Shown: piece after piece, positions 13,907 to 23,321 of the stretch
How the letters are laid out: every line of letters starts with the position of its first letter
Position numbering within the stretch: position 1 is the first letter of the stretch
Virus record (IMG/VR): IMGVR_UViG_3300044539_000138
Coordinates: 1-40,713 of that record
DNA length: 40,713 bases
Reading direction: 5' to 3' (one strand)
Source of the DNA: a virus
Translations under genes and position numbers: made by a program
Notes under the pieces: generated by a model
The model's input: only the letters and a program-made list of their open reading frames with translations
What the model was told of the DNA's origin: nothing
The model's database searches: none

Positions 13907-14149
13907 TTAGTAGCTCTTGTCAGCCCTGTTGCTGGAAGCTGAACGAATCCTTAGGTTGCTCCTACCTCCACTACCACCAGCACTTAGTGCCTTCTTGTGG
14001 TCAATGTCTTTCCCCTTGAGAGCAGCCTTGCCGTAGATCTTGAGCATATGCCTACGAGCCTTGTTTCTAAGGACACGCTTCTTTACCTCAGACCTAGTGG
14101 CCTGAAGCTTTTTGTCGTAGTCTGAGTAGACTCTACCTGAAGCACTCAT
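13907..14149 (-). CDS. HNH-like small protein beside TerS
   Basis: This 80-residue, very basic protein has a C-terminal segment KDIDHKKALSAGGSGGRSNL followed by RIRSASSNR, the DH...GG...NL..S..NR pattern of phage HNH-type proteins. Proteins with this motif are common next to terminase genes in T7-like phages, where HNH proteins can assist packaging cleavage in some systems. The metal-binding residues seem fewer than in full HNH nucleases, so activity is uncertain. Its ATG abuts the TerS stop. Confidence 0.75.
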   Translation of the reverse strand: MSASGRVYSDYDKKLQATRSEVKKRVLRNKARRHMLKIYGKAALKGKDIDHKKALSAGGSGGRSNLRIRSASSNRADKSY

Positions 14150-14371
14150 TTATCCATTAGCCACTTTGCTAAACGGAAGCACAACAGCAAGCTTGGTAGC
14201 TGGATGATCACTCTCTACGTTCACAATGATGTTGTTGTCCTTAAGGAGAGCCCTAGCGACATTCAGATCAGCAGGAGTAGCAACTCCAGTCTGGATACGA
14301 ACAAGCAGCTCATCTGCTATTGCCACTGATAGCTCTTCTAATACGTCTGCTTTTGACTTGGTTGCGCTCAT
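14150..14371 (-). CDS. Terminase small subunit (T7 gp18-like)
   Basis: The 73-residue, largely helical protein contains VAIADELLVRIQTGVATPAD and LNVARALLKDNNI, the pattern of small terminases of T7-like phages (T7 gp18 has 89 residues). It recognises concatemer DNA and loads TerL. The position after tail fibre and holin candidate is the T7 order. GGAGGG lies about 12 nt before the ATG but is also the coding end of the upstream gene. TerL itself has been moved away and inverted. Confidence 0.85.
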   Translation of the reverse strand: MSATKSKADVLEELSVAIADELLVRIQTGVATPADLNVARALLKDNNIIVNVESDHPATKLAVVLPFSKVANG

Positions 14372-14376
14372 AAGTA

Positions 14377-14604
14377 TTAAGACCCTCCAAGGATTCTTGT
14401 TTTAACAAAGTCAAAGAGGATCGTAAACCCAATCGAAATAACAGCCACGATACCCATGAGATAGCTCTTGTACCCTTCCATGACTTTAAGACGAGTATCA
14501 TGCTTCTCAAAGTTGTCTGAAAACGTCTTAAGAGAGTTAGCAATGCTGTCTACCTTAGCGTCTAGTTTGCCAATGGAGTGGGAGATTTCGTCGAGCTCAG
14601 CCAT
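14377..14604 (-). CDS. Coiled-coil plus single-TM protein, gp17.5-type holin candidate
   Basis: Residues 1-45 of this 75-residue protein form a charged heptad helix (IGKLDAKVDSIANSLKTF...) and residues 46-69 a transmembrane helix (SYLMGIVAVISIGFTILFDF). T7 gene 17.5, a one-TM class II holin, occupies exactly this slot between tail fibre and TerS; XhlA-like holin-associated proteins share the coiled-coil/TM layout. Function by position and topology is an inference. A second holin candidate lies at 29424-29765. Confidence 0.6.
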   Translation of the reverse strand: MAELDEISHSIGKLDAKVDSIANSLKTFSDNFEKHDTRLKVMEGYKSYLMGIVAVISIGFTILFDFVKTRILGGS

Positions 14605-14610
14605 GATCGT

Positions 14611-15396
14611 TTACCCTAGAAGCCCTGAAAACTGCATATCAGTGGCTACTGCTCCAACATATGCTTGGATTACTAGATTAGCTCCTGAACAAGAGATAAT
14701 CCTAAAGTTAGCGTTAGCTGAGGCTGCTGCCATGAAAGCTGCAAAGGGTGCGGCTGTTCCAGAAGTAAGAACAATGGTGTAGAGTCCAGCAGTTGCCCCT
14801 CTAGTGACTGAAGCAATGTTAACTCCAGAAAACGTAACTGCTCCAGCAGCTGTTGGGTTACTTGTGGTGTAGAGTTTAGCAACAAGTAGTCCAGTAGTAA
14901 CATCAGTGCTAAGCTTAGCAGGAGTAACAGCAAGAGCAGCAATCTCACTTGTTCCAACAGCACCATCAGCAATCTTAGAAGCTGTCACTGCGTTTGCGAT
15001 AATGTTGACATTCTGAACACTATCAGTTCCTAGCAAAGCAGAAGCAGCATTAGACACATCCTCAGCTACATCTGTAATCTTATCTGACTGCTCTTGGAGA
15101 AGGTAGAAGAACTGCTTGGCAGAGTTGTCAAGGTCAGTCTCATCAAGACGAGATCCGTTAACAAAATCTACATTCCTTGAAACAAGGTTGGAGGATCGGC
15201 TTACCTTAACAGAGAGACCAGCAGCAGGAGCAGCAGTGAAGACTACGTTCTTAGCTACTATCGAGTAGTGAGTGCCTAGCACCTTAACAAGACCATCTAC
15301 AGTCACGACTACATCAGTAGAAGTTATCCAATCAAAAGAGATAGGGAAGGTAGTTAAGGAGCCTGTCCCTGTGTATGTCTGATATGTGTAAGCCAT
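14611..15396 (-). CDS. Tail fibre protein with T7 gp17-type N-terminus
   Basis: Residues 1-130 match the T7 tail fibre N-terminal domain that docks to the tail (MAYTYQTYTGTGSLTTFPIS, FVNGSRLDETDLDNSAKQFF). A short coiled coil follows, then an approximately 85-residue beta-rich tip. At 261 residues it is half of T7 gp17 (553), so it may be a short fibre or an adaptor for another receptor-binding protein. It lies between the large internal protein and the holin candidate. The leader is AATAAGACATG, without Shine-Dalgarno. Confidence 0.88.
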   Translation of the reverse strand: MAYTYQTYTGTGSLTTFPISFDWITSTDVVVTVDGLVKVLGTHYSIVAKNVVFTAAPAAGLSVKVSRSSNLVSRNVDFVNGSRLDETDLDNSAKQFFYLLQEQSDKITDVAEDVSNAASALLGTDSVQNVNIIANAVTASKIADGAVGTSEIAALAVTPAKLSTDVTTGLLVAKLYTTSNPTAAGAVTFSGVNIASVTRGATAGLYTIVLTSGTAAPFAAFMAAASANANFRIISCSGANLVIQAYVGAVATDMQFSGLLG

Positions 15397-15415
15397 GTCT
15401 TATTGTCTATTAGGA

Positions 15416-18400
15416 TTACTTAGAGGAATCAATCAATTTCTGAACTTGACTGACTGACTCCCTAGCCACTTCTTTAGATTGAACTTTGGAGAACGCCTTC
15501 ATTGCTTTGTCTCCCAGCTGGATCTTAGCAAACTCAGGAAACTCTTTCTTAACTTGAGCAAGAGCAGCATCACGATAAGCCTGAACAAGCTGCTGTTTGA
15601 GCTGAACTCGTCCAGTGTAGTACCCATTCTCAACAGTAGACTGAGCTGGAAGAGCCTTGTACTGCTTGGAATCAATAAGCTTAACAAGAGAGTCCCTAAG
15701 AGTCTTACCTTCAACCTTGGTCTCACTGGTAATCTCCTGCCACCTATCATAGGCATCCTGACCCTTATCGTTGACAAAATCCCTCATGTCATAGGCTTGT
15801 TTAACTCCATTAGGAGAGGAAAGCCGTGGAGGAGCACTATAGCTATATCCATCATCAGCAAACTCTTTAAGAACCTTATCATTCCTATCTTCAGAGATAA
15901 GGACAGGGCTGATAGCATCAAAGAAGGTTAAACCAGTAACAGCCTTATCAATAGGCTCTCCAAGAATGTTACGTTGCTTGTTAACTTGCATTCCTAGCTC
16001 GTTAGAGATTCCAGCTCCAAGACGATTAGCAATGTTCTGAAGAACTCCACGAGCCTCGTTAAGGTCTGGATCAGCAGCAGTCAAAGGCTGAGAGATAACG
16101 GAAGGAACAGCAACTGGAGCAAGACGCTTAAGTGCATACTTCATGAAAGTCTGTGTAGCTAGTTTAGGAGTCTGCCAGTTAGCAGGGTCAACAAACATAA
16201 GAGCCTGTTTAATGTTTGTAAGTGTAGACTTCTCATAGAATAGCTTCCCTGCTGCTAGTCCACTCGAATACATAGCTGCTTGAAGTTTCTCATCTGACGA
16301 AGCTGAAGCATCTAAATTAGGGTTCCTCATTAGGTCACCAACTTCAGCAAACCACATAAGGTGAGTTCCGATAGGGTCAATTCTGTTAAACTGAATATAG
16401 ATGTTTCCTTCATCTTCAGAGTCGTGACCCCCAAAGTTATCAGCAACAAGCTTCACCAGCTCACTATTCTTAGGAAGCTTAACAGAGTAAGGCAACCACC
16501 CAGTAGCTCTCTGTGCTTTGTTTTCCTGCACATTGAATGCACCAGCACCTGTAAGATACCCTTGAGCAGCTGCATACCCAGCCATTCCCATGATCATAGC
16601 TCCAGTGGCTTGTTTACCCTGTGCTGATGCCATACGAATTGGATCACCAGAAGCCATGTCTTGAGCGTGTTGGAGGTGAAGTCTCTCAAGTCCTTTATAC
16701 CCATTAATCTTTTTAGCTATTCCACTTATCTGAATGATTCCTACAGGGAACCGCTGAGCAGTCCACCTGAAGATGTTAATCGGAGTGTTAACAAAGTACA
16801 TTCCAGTGATTAACCTAAGAGCTGGATGAGTAGCCATGAAGTTACCAAATGACTTAGCTACTGTTGGTTTTCCCTCAGGAGTGCTCATTTGCCTCTGTTG
16901 GAATGTAACTTCCTCAGCAAAGTCCTGAACAGACTTGGAAACCTCTCCTACGTTGGAATCCATCCTTTCAGTGATTCTCCTTGTAAACTCAGCCTGAGCT
17001 GCATCACCAGTGAGTCCTTCACTGACAATCTCCTGATAGACTTCCCTTTTGATGTTTTCTGGGTTGTACAGCTTACCATTACGATCAATCAATTTCTCCA
17101 TGCTGTTCTTAACAAACAAATCAAGATCAGCTCCTTTAAGACCATTCTGTTTACCTTCAAGGTAGAACTTAGCTTTGCCCATTGCATACCCATTGACTGA
17201 TTTAAAGAACTCATCAGTAGGAATCATGAGACGCTGAGAGAAGCGGAACACCTCTCCAAGAGAATCAACAATAGGAGCCATGAATGGATTAGACTTAGGA
17301 TCAAGACCCATTGTCTCAGAGCTAATAAACCCACGAGACCTGAATCCATCCACAGAGTTCCCATATTGGGAAGGGTTCTTAGCAGCTCCTCCACGAGCTT
17401 CATCAATCTTGGTATGACCAGTAAAGACAGGCTCAAGAGTCTTGAAAGAGACCCAAGCAGAACGAGCAGCTGAAGACACTGCTTCAAGTTGGAAAGCAAA
17501 CATCTTAAGTCCTACGTCTGCCACTGGGATGTTTCCATTAAAGATACCACCCATGTAGATCTCAACTGGACGAAGTATAGACTGACCCATTCCACCAATG
17601 ATGTTTCCAACTGCTGATTTAAAGCCAAGAACAGAGTTAACAAGAGCCTCACCAGCAGCTCCAACAGCTTTCTGATTGAAAGTTAATGGGAGTTTGTTAA
17701 GAGCCCCAATAGGATTGTCACCATTCAAGGCAAAGGTTGCCTGATCAAGCCATTTAGGGCTCCACCTATAAGCAGCAAGAGCCCTACCAGCGTCAGAAGA
17801 CCCAGCCTCAGCTGGACGAAGGTACTTGAAAAGAGTGTCTAGGGACTTCCTGTAAGCAGCATCAGCAACTGGATCATTGCGGTTAAACATCCAAGCAGCC
17901 TTAGCTGCTTCAACTTCCTGCTGGGCTTTACCAATAACAAGCATACCAGCAAGGGCAAACGTGTCTCCCTTCTGTCCGCTCTTACCAGCTTGGCCTTGAA
18001 GTTTGGCAAGTACATCATCAAGTCCGTTGTCTTTGAACCATGACTGTACATCTTTCATGACAGCTTCACCTGTCCTACGTCCACCATTGGCTTTAGCAAG
18101 CTCAGGTTCAAAAGCAGCAGCTACGTCAGCAATATCCTTAACTGCACTATCAGAGTCGCCATACTTAGCTAGGTTGATAACTCCAGAGTCGTTGACCTGA
18201 GAGATGATGACATCAGGCTTAGTGTCGCTGAACTTGGAGACAATATCGTTGATTTTAAGGCTGAGGCGAGGGTCAGCATTAGGCATTGGAGTAGAAAGTA
18301 CCTCCCTTACAGATTCAGGGTTAGAGTGAATAGCCTGTGATTTCTGCCAGATAGACTCCAGATGAGGCTTAATAGCTTCTCCAAAATCCTTAACCATCTC

Positions 18401-20167
18401 AGCAGACCAAGCTGCAAACTCAGCTGTTCCCCTAGAAATCTTATAAGCACCCTTAACAATATAAGCAGAGAAAAGGATAGACTCGTTTACTGGGTCACCA
18501 GCACCCATGTTTACGTTTCCTCTCTTTTTCTTATTACGTTCCTTAATGGTGTTATCAGCCCATTCTTCTAATTTAGCTTTAGGAGTTGGCTTCTTCTGCT
18601 CACCTAGAAGCTTAAGGCCATCAATCTCATTAAGAGGGCGATTTCCATTGTCTCCAATAGGAGAAACCTCAATAGGAGTCTTATTCTTTTTACCAAGAGG
18701 TGTAATTAGAAGCATATCTCCATCGACGCTAAGAATGCCTTTAGTGCCGTTGAAAGAGGCTCTTACTTCAGCTCCACTGTTAACTACATCAGCAACAGTA
18801 GACTCAGGCTTGATTGTTGGGTAAGTAGCTCCACCTTCAAGAGGGAGGTTAGCCTGATTAGGGTTCTCACCAGTGACAGGAGCTACTTCAGTTCCAACAG
18901 GAGCATCAACAGGCTTAGTCTCGTTAGGAGTAAGGTCTCCAAAGAACTCAAACTTAGATTGTCCTGTCTCATCAAAGTTAAGAAGAGGAGGACGCTCAGA
19001 AGCTCCTACTTCTCCTTCCAGTTTAAACTCAGGTTGAGTTAGCTCAGTGCTAAGAGGAAGAGGCTCTTCTGTAAGGTTATCAGTCCTTGAGATAGGAGGA
19101 TCAACAGGAGCAGGAGTAGCTCCTCCTTCTACCTCAAGACCATTACGCATACGATAGTCTTCAATAGAAGTCGTAAGAGGAAGAAGAAGCTGCTCAGTGG
19201 ACATCTCTGTTGCAGCAGTAGTAATGTCAGCTGCAGAAGGGGCTTTTGGAACCTCTGGAACCTTAAGTGAAGACCCAGTAATTTTAGCTCCAAGCTTAGT
19301 CTCCTTGTTCAGTACTGCTCCAATGATCACTGCTCCAGCAAGCTTAGCAAGGTCAAGTTGACCACTCATCAGCTGGTTAACAGCTTCAGTAGCCACCTGA
19401 CTGCCAGCACCAAAAGCAACACCTACTAAATCTTTAGCTGCTGCTTGTCCTTCTGGAGTAGCAATATACTGACTAAATCCTTTACTATCTGAAAACAACA
19501 TCTTAGCTGCTTCAGCTGAGTTGCGAAGAGAAGCAAGAGATGGACGCATTGTTGGGAGCTGAGCAGCAGCAGACCCAAGCATTGCTGCTTTAGGGCTATC
19601 AGTACGAGCCCCCTTCTCCAACCTTTCCCAATTCTCTGATACGTCCTTAGGAAGGAGGTGATCAATTCCAAACTTCTGAGCAATAGAGGTTACATAGTTA
19701 GCACCAAAAGCCCCAGCCAACCCAGTAGCAATAGCAGCTCCAGCTTTAACAACAGGAGGAGCAGGAATCTTTGCACCTACAGCAGCTCCCTTAACAAACC
19801 CATACAAACCAGCAGTAGCTGGGACAACCTCATTAGCAGCACTGACTCCAAAAGCTTTCATAGCTCCTACCTTTTCAGGAGCAACAGGAGCAGCCGTAGC
19901 TACTGGAGCACTCCCCTCTTCCTGAGCTTGGTAGTTCTTAAGCATCTCCTCATCACTCAGGAGAGGGGCATACTTAGGAGCCTCAGGAGCAGCAGGGGTC
20001 TCTGTAGCAACTGCATCAGGGACAGGAGCAACTTCTGGAGTAGGAGACTCAGCTACTGGATCACCTTCTCCTTCTTGAGGGATTATGTCATTCATCCAGC
20101 TAGTGTCTCCACCAGCAGATATTGAGAGATCAAGAGAAGGAGGAGTAGGAGTAGTTTCGTCTGCCAT
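15416..20167 (-). CDS. Large internal virion protein (T7 gp16-like ejection protein)
   Basis: This 1583-residue protein is last of the internal core genes, as in T7 (gp16, 1318). Residues 1-110 are Pro/Ala/Glu-rich low complexity; about 110-165 is an Ala/Gly-rich hydrophobic region (VVKAGAAIATGLAGAFGANY); the rest is mostly helical with Gln/Lys-rich segments. By analogy it is ejected and helps form the channel across the cell envelope. The lytic transglycosylase domain found at the T7 gp16 N-terminus is not visible. Some internal segments could carry unrecognised domains. Confidence 0.85.
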   Translation of the reverse strand: MADETTPTPPSLDLSISAGGDTSWMNDIIPQEGEGDPVAESPTPEVAPVPDAVATETPAAPEAPKYAPLLSDEEMLKNYQAQEEGSAPVATAAPVAPEKVGAMKAFGVSAANEVVPATAGLYGFVKGAAVGAKIPAPPVVKAGAAIATGLAGAFGANYVTSIAQKFGIDHLLPKDVSENWERLEKGARTDSPKAAMLGSAAAQLPTMRPSLASLRNSAEAAKMLFSDSKGFSQYIATPEGQAAAKDLVGVAFGAGSQVATEAVNQLMSGQLDLAKLAGAVIIGAVLNKETKLGAKITGSSLKVPEVPKAPSAADITTAATEMSTEQLLLPLTTSIEDYRMRNGLEVEGGATPAPVDPPISRTDNLTEEPLPLSTELTQPEFKLEGEVGASERPPLLNFDETGQSKFEFFGDLTPNETKPVDAPVGTEVAPVTGENPNQANLPLEGGATYPTIKPESTVADVVNSGAEVRASFNGTKGILSVDGDMLLITPLGKKNKTPIEVSPIGDNGNRPLNEIDGLKLLGEQKKPTPKAKLEEWADNTIKERNKKKRGNVNMGAGDPVNESILFSAYIVKGAYKISRGTAEFAAWSAEMVKDFGEAIKPHLESIWQKSQAIHSNPESVREVLSTPMPNADPRLSLKINDIVSKFSDTKPDVIISQVNDSGVINLAKYGDSDSAVKDIADVAAAFEPELAKANGGRRTGEAVMKDVQSWFKDNGLDDVLAKLQGQAGKSGQKGDTFALAGMLVIGKAQQEVEAAKAAWMFNRNDPVADAAYRKSLDTLFKYLRPAEAGSSDAGRALAAYRWSPKWLDQATFALNGDNPIGALNKLPLTFNQKAVGAAGEALVNSVLGFKSAVGNIIGGMGQSILRPVEIYMGGIFNGNIPVADVGLKMFAFQLEAVSSAARSAWVSFKTLEPVFTGHTKIDEARGGAAKNPSQYGNSVDGFRSRGFISSETMGLDPKSNPFMAPIVDSLGEVFRFSQRLMIPTDEFFKSVNGYAMGKAKFYLEGKQNGLKGADLDLFVKNSMEKLIDRNGKLYNPENIKREVYQEIVSEGLTGDAAQAEFTRRITERMDSNVGEVSKSVQDFAEEVTFQQRQMSTPEGKPTVAKSFGNFMATHPALRLITGMYFVNTPINIFRWTAQRFPVGIIQISGIAKKINGYKGLERLHLQHAQDMASGDPIRMASAQGKQATGAMIMGMAGYAAAQGYLTGAGAFNVQENKAQRATGWLPYSVKLPKNSELVKLVADNFGGHDSEDEGNIYIQFNRIDPIGTHLMWFAEVGDLMRNPNLDASASSDEKLQAAMYSSGLAAGKLFYEKSTLTNIKQALMFVDPANWQTPKLATQTFMKYALKRLAPVAVPSVISQPLTAADPDLNEARGVLQNIANRLGAGISNELGMQVNKQRNILGEPIDKAVTGLTFFDAISPVLISEDRNDKVLKEFADDGYSYSAPPRLSSPNGVKQAYDMRDFVNDKGQDAYDRWQEITSETKVEGKTLRDSLVKLIDSKQYKALPAQSTVENGYYTGRVQLKQQLVQAYRDAALAQVKKEFPEFAKIQLGDKAMKAFSKVQSKEVARESVSQVQKLIDSSK

Positions 20168-20215
20168 GCTGTTAGAGGTTCACTTGTTTAAGTTGTTTTA
20201 CACCTGTTGCCAAGT

Positions 20216-22534
20216 CTATTTAAGAGAGGGAGTACCCATAGGTACACCATTGTTTACCTTGGTATGCTGAGGGTAATTAGGATTGGAGATCATATAATCG
20301 ATAGAAGGAGGAGTCCTCTTGACAAGCCTACCTAGCTGTTGAGTAAGAAACTCATTAAGATCCTCCACTTTAAGAGCCTGTTGAAGCTTAACAAGCTTTG
20401 TATTCTCAGCCTGTGTAGCGTCTCCAGTAAGGGTATCAGTGTACTCTTTCTTAAGAGCCTGTAGCTCTCCAAGACTCCTAAAGAAGATACCATGAACAGG
20501 GTCAACCTTAGAAGCATCTACAGGGATACCATACTCATCCTTACCATTGATAATCTCATCAGGGCTATACCCCAAGCTCTGCTTAGCCACGTTCATGGCA
20601 TTAAGAGCCTGTGCCTTGTCTTTGTCAGTTACTGCATACCTGTAACGATTAGCTAGATCCTGTTTGACTCCTGAGAGCCTTGAGAACGATTGCTGAACAT
20701 CTTGTGGAGTTTGACCCACTTTAGAGCTGTCAACAGCCTGTGCAGTAGAAGCTACGGCTTTAAGAGCTGAGGCATACTCACCAACAGCTTCATCTGGAGC
20801 AGTTGTACCCTCATTCATAGCCTTCTTAACTTGCATACCAAACTCTTTAGTCCTTGCTAGGGCTTTAGCAGCTGCGTCATCTAGTGCAATTTTATAGGCA
20901 TTAGGATCTGACTGCTTAAGAGCTGCGATCTTAGGATCATCCATAGCTCTGCGTACATCAGTAAGAAGTGCATTTCTTCCAAATTTGTTAACTTTATCAG
21001 TAGCTTCTGTGCGTAGCTGAACATCCTCAGGAGTTTCGGCTTTAAGAAGCTCACCCATAACTCCACGTTTAGGGTACATAGCTTCCAAGTCAGTCTCTAC
21101 AAGAGTCTTAAGCCTATCTGATCCTTTAACAGCGTCCACAGCTGCAAACGTATCATCAGATTTGTTAACTTCATCCATCTTTGTACGGAAAGTATTGTAA
21201 GTAATAACTTTGGATTCTAACGCTTCACTTAGAAGTGCTTTAGCCTGTTTAGGATTAGTGACTGTAAGGTCGTCAATAGCTTTAATCATGTTTGGATTAG
21301 CTTTCTCACTATCAGCAGCTGCATTAACAGCTCTATTAGCATCATCAATCTTAAGACCCAGAAGAGCATCAGAGATATGAGGGAACTGTTGTTTAAGCTG
21401 TGCTTTTAGGACTTCTCTGTTCTCAGAAGTAAGTACATTACCGTTCCTATTAAATTCATTAATACTAGCTTCAGCGGTTGTAGCTGCTTGCTTCTCATCA
21501 TCGTTACGCTGCTTGATGTTAAGCTCTGCATTAGATGTAGCTTGCGTTTGTAGGAATTTATTAAGTTTACCTAGAGTCTGCTGACCAGTAAGGGTATCAG
21601 CCCATTTACCAGTGCCTCCAGAAACATTTTTATTGATGCCTACTGTGAGCTTATAAGCATCTTCAACAGAGAGCTGTTTAGACTCAACTGCGTTAGATAC
21701 ATAAGCTTCTAAATTTTTAGAGAAAGTCTCATTAGGAGTGCCATCTCCTTTTCTTGGAGTCCCTACCTGAGCGTAGAGGCTGCTAAGCATCTCAGGAGGA
21801 GTGTTAGGGTCAGAAAGAGCAGCAGCAATAGTGTTAAAGTTCTGCTTAGTATCAACCTGATGCACTTCCTCAAGCTTAGTATCAAAGTTAGCATTCCTCT
21901 TAGTCTCAAAGGAACTAGTCGTTTGCATGACAATCTGCTGAGCAGCCCTACCAGCTGACATCCTAGACAGAGGATCTTGGTACTTCTCGTTAAGATACTT
22001 GTCAGCTTCCATAGAGAGCTGCTGACCAATGTTGGTAGCACCAGCATCAGTAAGCTCATCTCTCCTTTTATTAAGAACGTCTCCTAGCTCCTGAACAGTC
22101 TGAGTCTTTGCAGTTCCCTCCATGAGAGCCATGCGGTAAGCAGGATGCATTGCCTTAGGAAGTATCCCAGCCTTTGTTGCTGCATCGACGTTGCCCTTAA
22201 ACTCGTTAAAGAGCCTTGCCCTCTCCTCTGGAGCCATTGTAGCGGAATCAGCCTCTCCCTGAAGAGTCTCTTTCTCATTAGTGTACTTACCAAAAGCACC
22301 AGCAAACCTATTTACTCCATCATTGAACTGTCCAAGGCTTGTCAGGAAATTAGCAGACTGCTGGGTAGCAACATAAGGAGACCCAAACTGAACCTGTTGT
22401 GCTTGTACTGGGTTGATCCCCTGAGAGAACTTAGAGATCCCAGCACTAAGACCCCCTCCGCTAGGAGAAAGTGTGGGTACGTCCTGTCCTTCCTTTCGGA
22501 TGGTAAAGTTAGGGGAGATTCCAGTTTGAGGCAT
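20216..22534 (-). CDS. Internal virion protein (T7 gp15-like)
   Basis: The 772-residue, almost entirely helical protein (T7 gp15 has 747) has a glycine-rich N-terminus (LSPSGGGLSAGISKFSQG) and the gp15-like start of the helical body (FLTSLGQFNDGVNRFAGAFG). It is assigned by order between gp14-like and gp16-like genes, length and composition. In T7 this protein forms part of the ejected periplasmic tube. No enzymatic motif is seen. Confidence 0.83.
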   Translation of the reverse strand: MPQTGISPNFTIRKEGQDVPTLSPSGGGLSAGISKFSQGINPVQAQQVQFGSPYVATQQSANFLTSLGQFNDGVNRFAGAFGKYTNEKETLQGEADSATMAPEERARLFNEFKGNVDAATKAGILPKAMHPAYRMALMEGTAKTQTVQELGDVLNKRRDELTDAGATNIGQQLSMEADKYLNEKYQDPLSRMSAGRAAQQIVMQTTSSFETKRNANFDTKLEEVHQVDTKQNFNTIAAALSDPNTPPEMLSSLYAQVGTPRKGDGTPNETFSKNLEAYVSNAVESKQLSVEDAYKLTVGINKNVSGGTGKWADTLTGQQTLGKLNKFLQTQATSNAELNIKQRNDDEKQAATTAEASINEFNRNGNVLTSENREVLKAQLKQQFPHISDALLGLKIDDANRAVNAAADSEKANPNMIKAIDDLTVTNPKQAKALLSEALESKVITYNTFRTKMDEVNKSDDTFAAVDAVKGSDRLKTLVETDLEAMYPKRGVMGELLKAETPEDVQLRTEATDKVNKFGRNALLTDVRRAMDDPKIAALKQSDPNAYKIALDDAAAKALARTKEFGMQVKKAMNEGTTAPDEAVGEYASALKAVASTAQAVDSSKVGQTPQDVQQSFSRLSGVKQDLANRYRYAVTDKDKAQALNAMNVAKQSLGYSPDEIINGKDEYGIPVDASKVDPVHGIFFRSLGELQALKKEYTDTLTGDATQAENTKLVKLQQALKVEDLNEFLTQQLGRLVKRTPPSIDYMISNPNYPQHTKVNNGVPMGTPSLK

Positions 22535-22543
22535 AAAGAAGTG

Positions 22544-23317
22544 TTAGGCTGACAGCACTGGTCTAGCAGATAGCTTATTTGAAACAGGGGACTTTGATGA
22601 AGGAAGCCTACTTGGAGATACTGAAGGTTTCGTCATAGAATAATAAGAAGCTCCAGAGTTCAGTGCAGTAGACGCAATGCTCAGTCCAGTCTGCTGGTTA
22701 GAGATACGGCTATCGTTGATCCTGTTCATGTTGTTCTGGAAGCTAAAGTCACCTGATTTAGATCCATACATGAGGTTGGTGTACATATTCTTGCTGCTAG
22801 TCGTGTAATCCTGATTCAAACGAGTCTGACCAGTCTTGTAATCGTAGTAACTGTTAGATCCCTGCATGGCAATAGAGTTACGATCCGTATCAAGAGCCAA
22901 ACGAGAATCAAGCTCTTGCCTGTAGTAATCGGACATCATTGTGTCTACAGAGAGACCTCCTACTCCACCTTCTCCTGCACGAACAGCAGCTGTAGAAGCA
23001 GCCTCATTAGTCTTCTTACTGAGAAGCGCATACTGGGCATCTTGAGCATTTAGCTGATTAGCCTCCAGATTCAACCCCCTTTGATATTGAAGAGCAGCAT
23101 CAGTAGACTGACGTTCATAGTCCAACTGTTGAGCAGCTACTTGATCAGCATATACCTCATCCCTACGTTGTGCTTCTAGGTTATAGTTCTGTTGAGCTAA
23201 AGCAGAAGCAGTATCAGCCTGTTTGTTTGACTGTTTTTGAGACTCTAAAGCCGAGTAAGTCCCTACAGCTGCTGATGCTAGGGTTAAACCAACTGCGATT
23301 AGTGATACGTCACACAT
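22544..23317 (-). CDS. Internal virion protein (T7 gp14-like)
   Basis: This 257-residue protein begins MCDVSLIAVGLTLASAAVGT, a hydrophobic N-terminal segment typical of gp14, then long helical repeats rich in Gln/Ala (KQADTASALAQQNYNLEAQR) and AGEGGVGGLSVDTMMSDYY, the gp14-family region. T7 gp14 has 196 residues and inserts in the outer membrane on ejection. The extra C-terminal 70 residues are Ser/Pro-rich. It lies directly after the gp13-like gene. Confidence 0.85.
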   Translation of the reverse strand: MCDVSLIAVGLTLASAAVGTYSALESQKQSNKQADTASALAQQNYNLEAQRRDEVYADQVAAQQLDYERQSTDAALQYQRGLNLEANQLNAQDAQYALLSKKTNEAASTAAVRAGEGGVGGLSVDTMMSDYYRQELDSRLALDTDRNSIAMQGSNSYYDYKTGQTRLNQDYTTSSKNMYTNLMYGSKSGDFSFQNNMNRINDSRISNQQTGLSIASTALNSGASYYSMTKPSVSPSRLPSSKSPVSNKLSARPVLSA

Positions 23318-23321
23318 ATAT

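Noticed and set aside
13825-14019. Plus-strand ORF overlapping the HNH-like gene
   Set aside because: The minus-strand frame shows the HNH-type motif and abuts TerS.
19658-20125. Plus-strand ORF of 155 codons within the large internal protein gene
   Set aside because: Ser-rich antisense of an Ala/Glu-rich coding region; no plausible fold.
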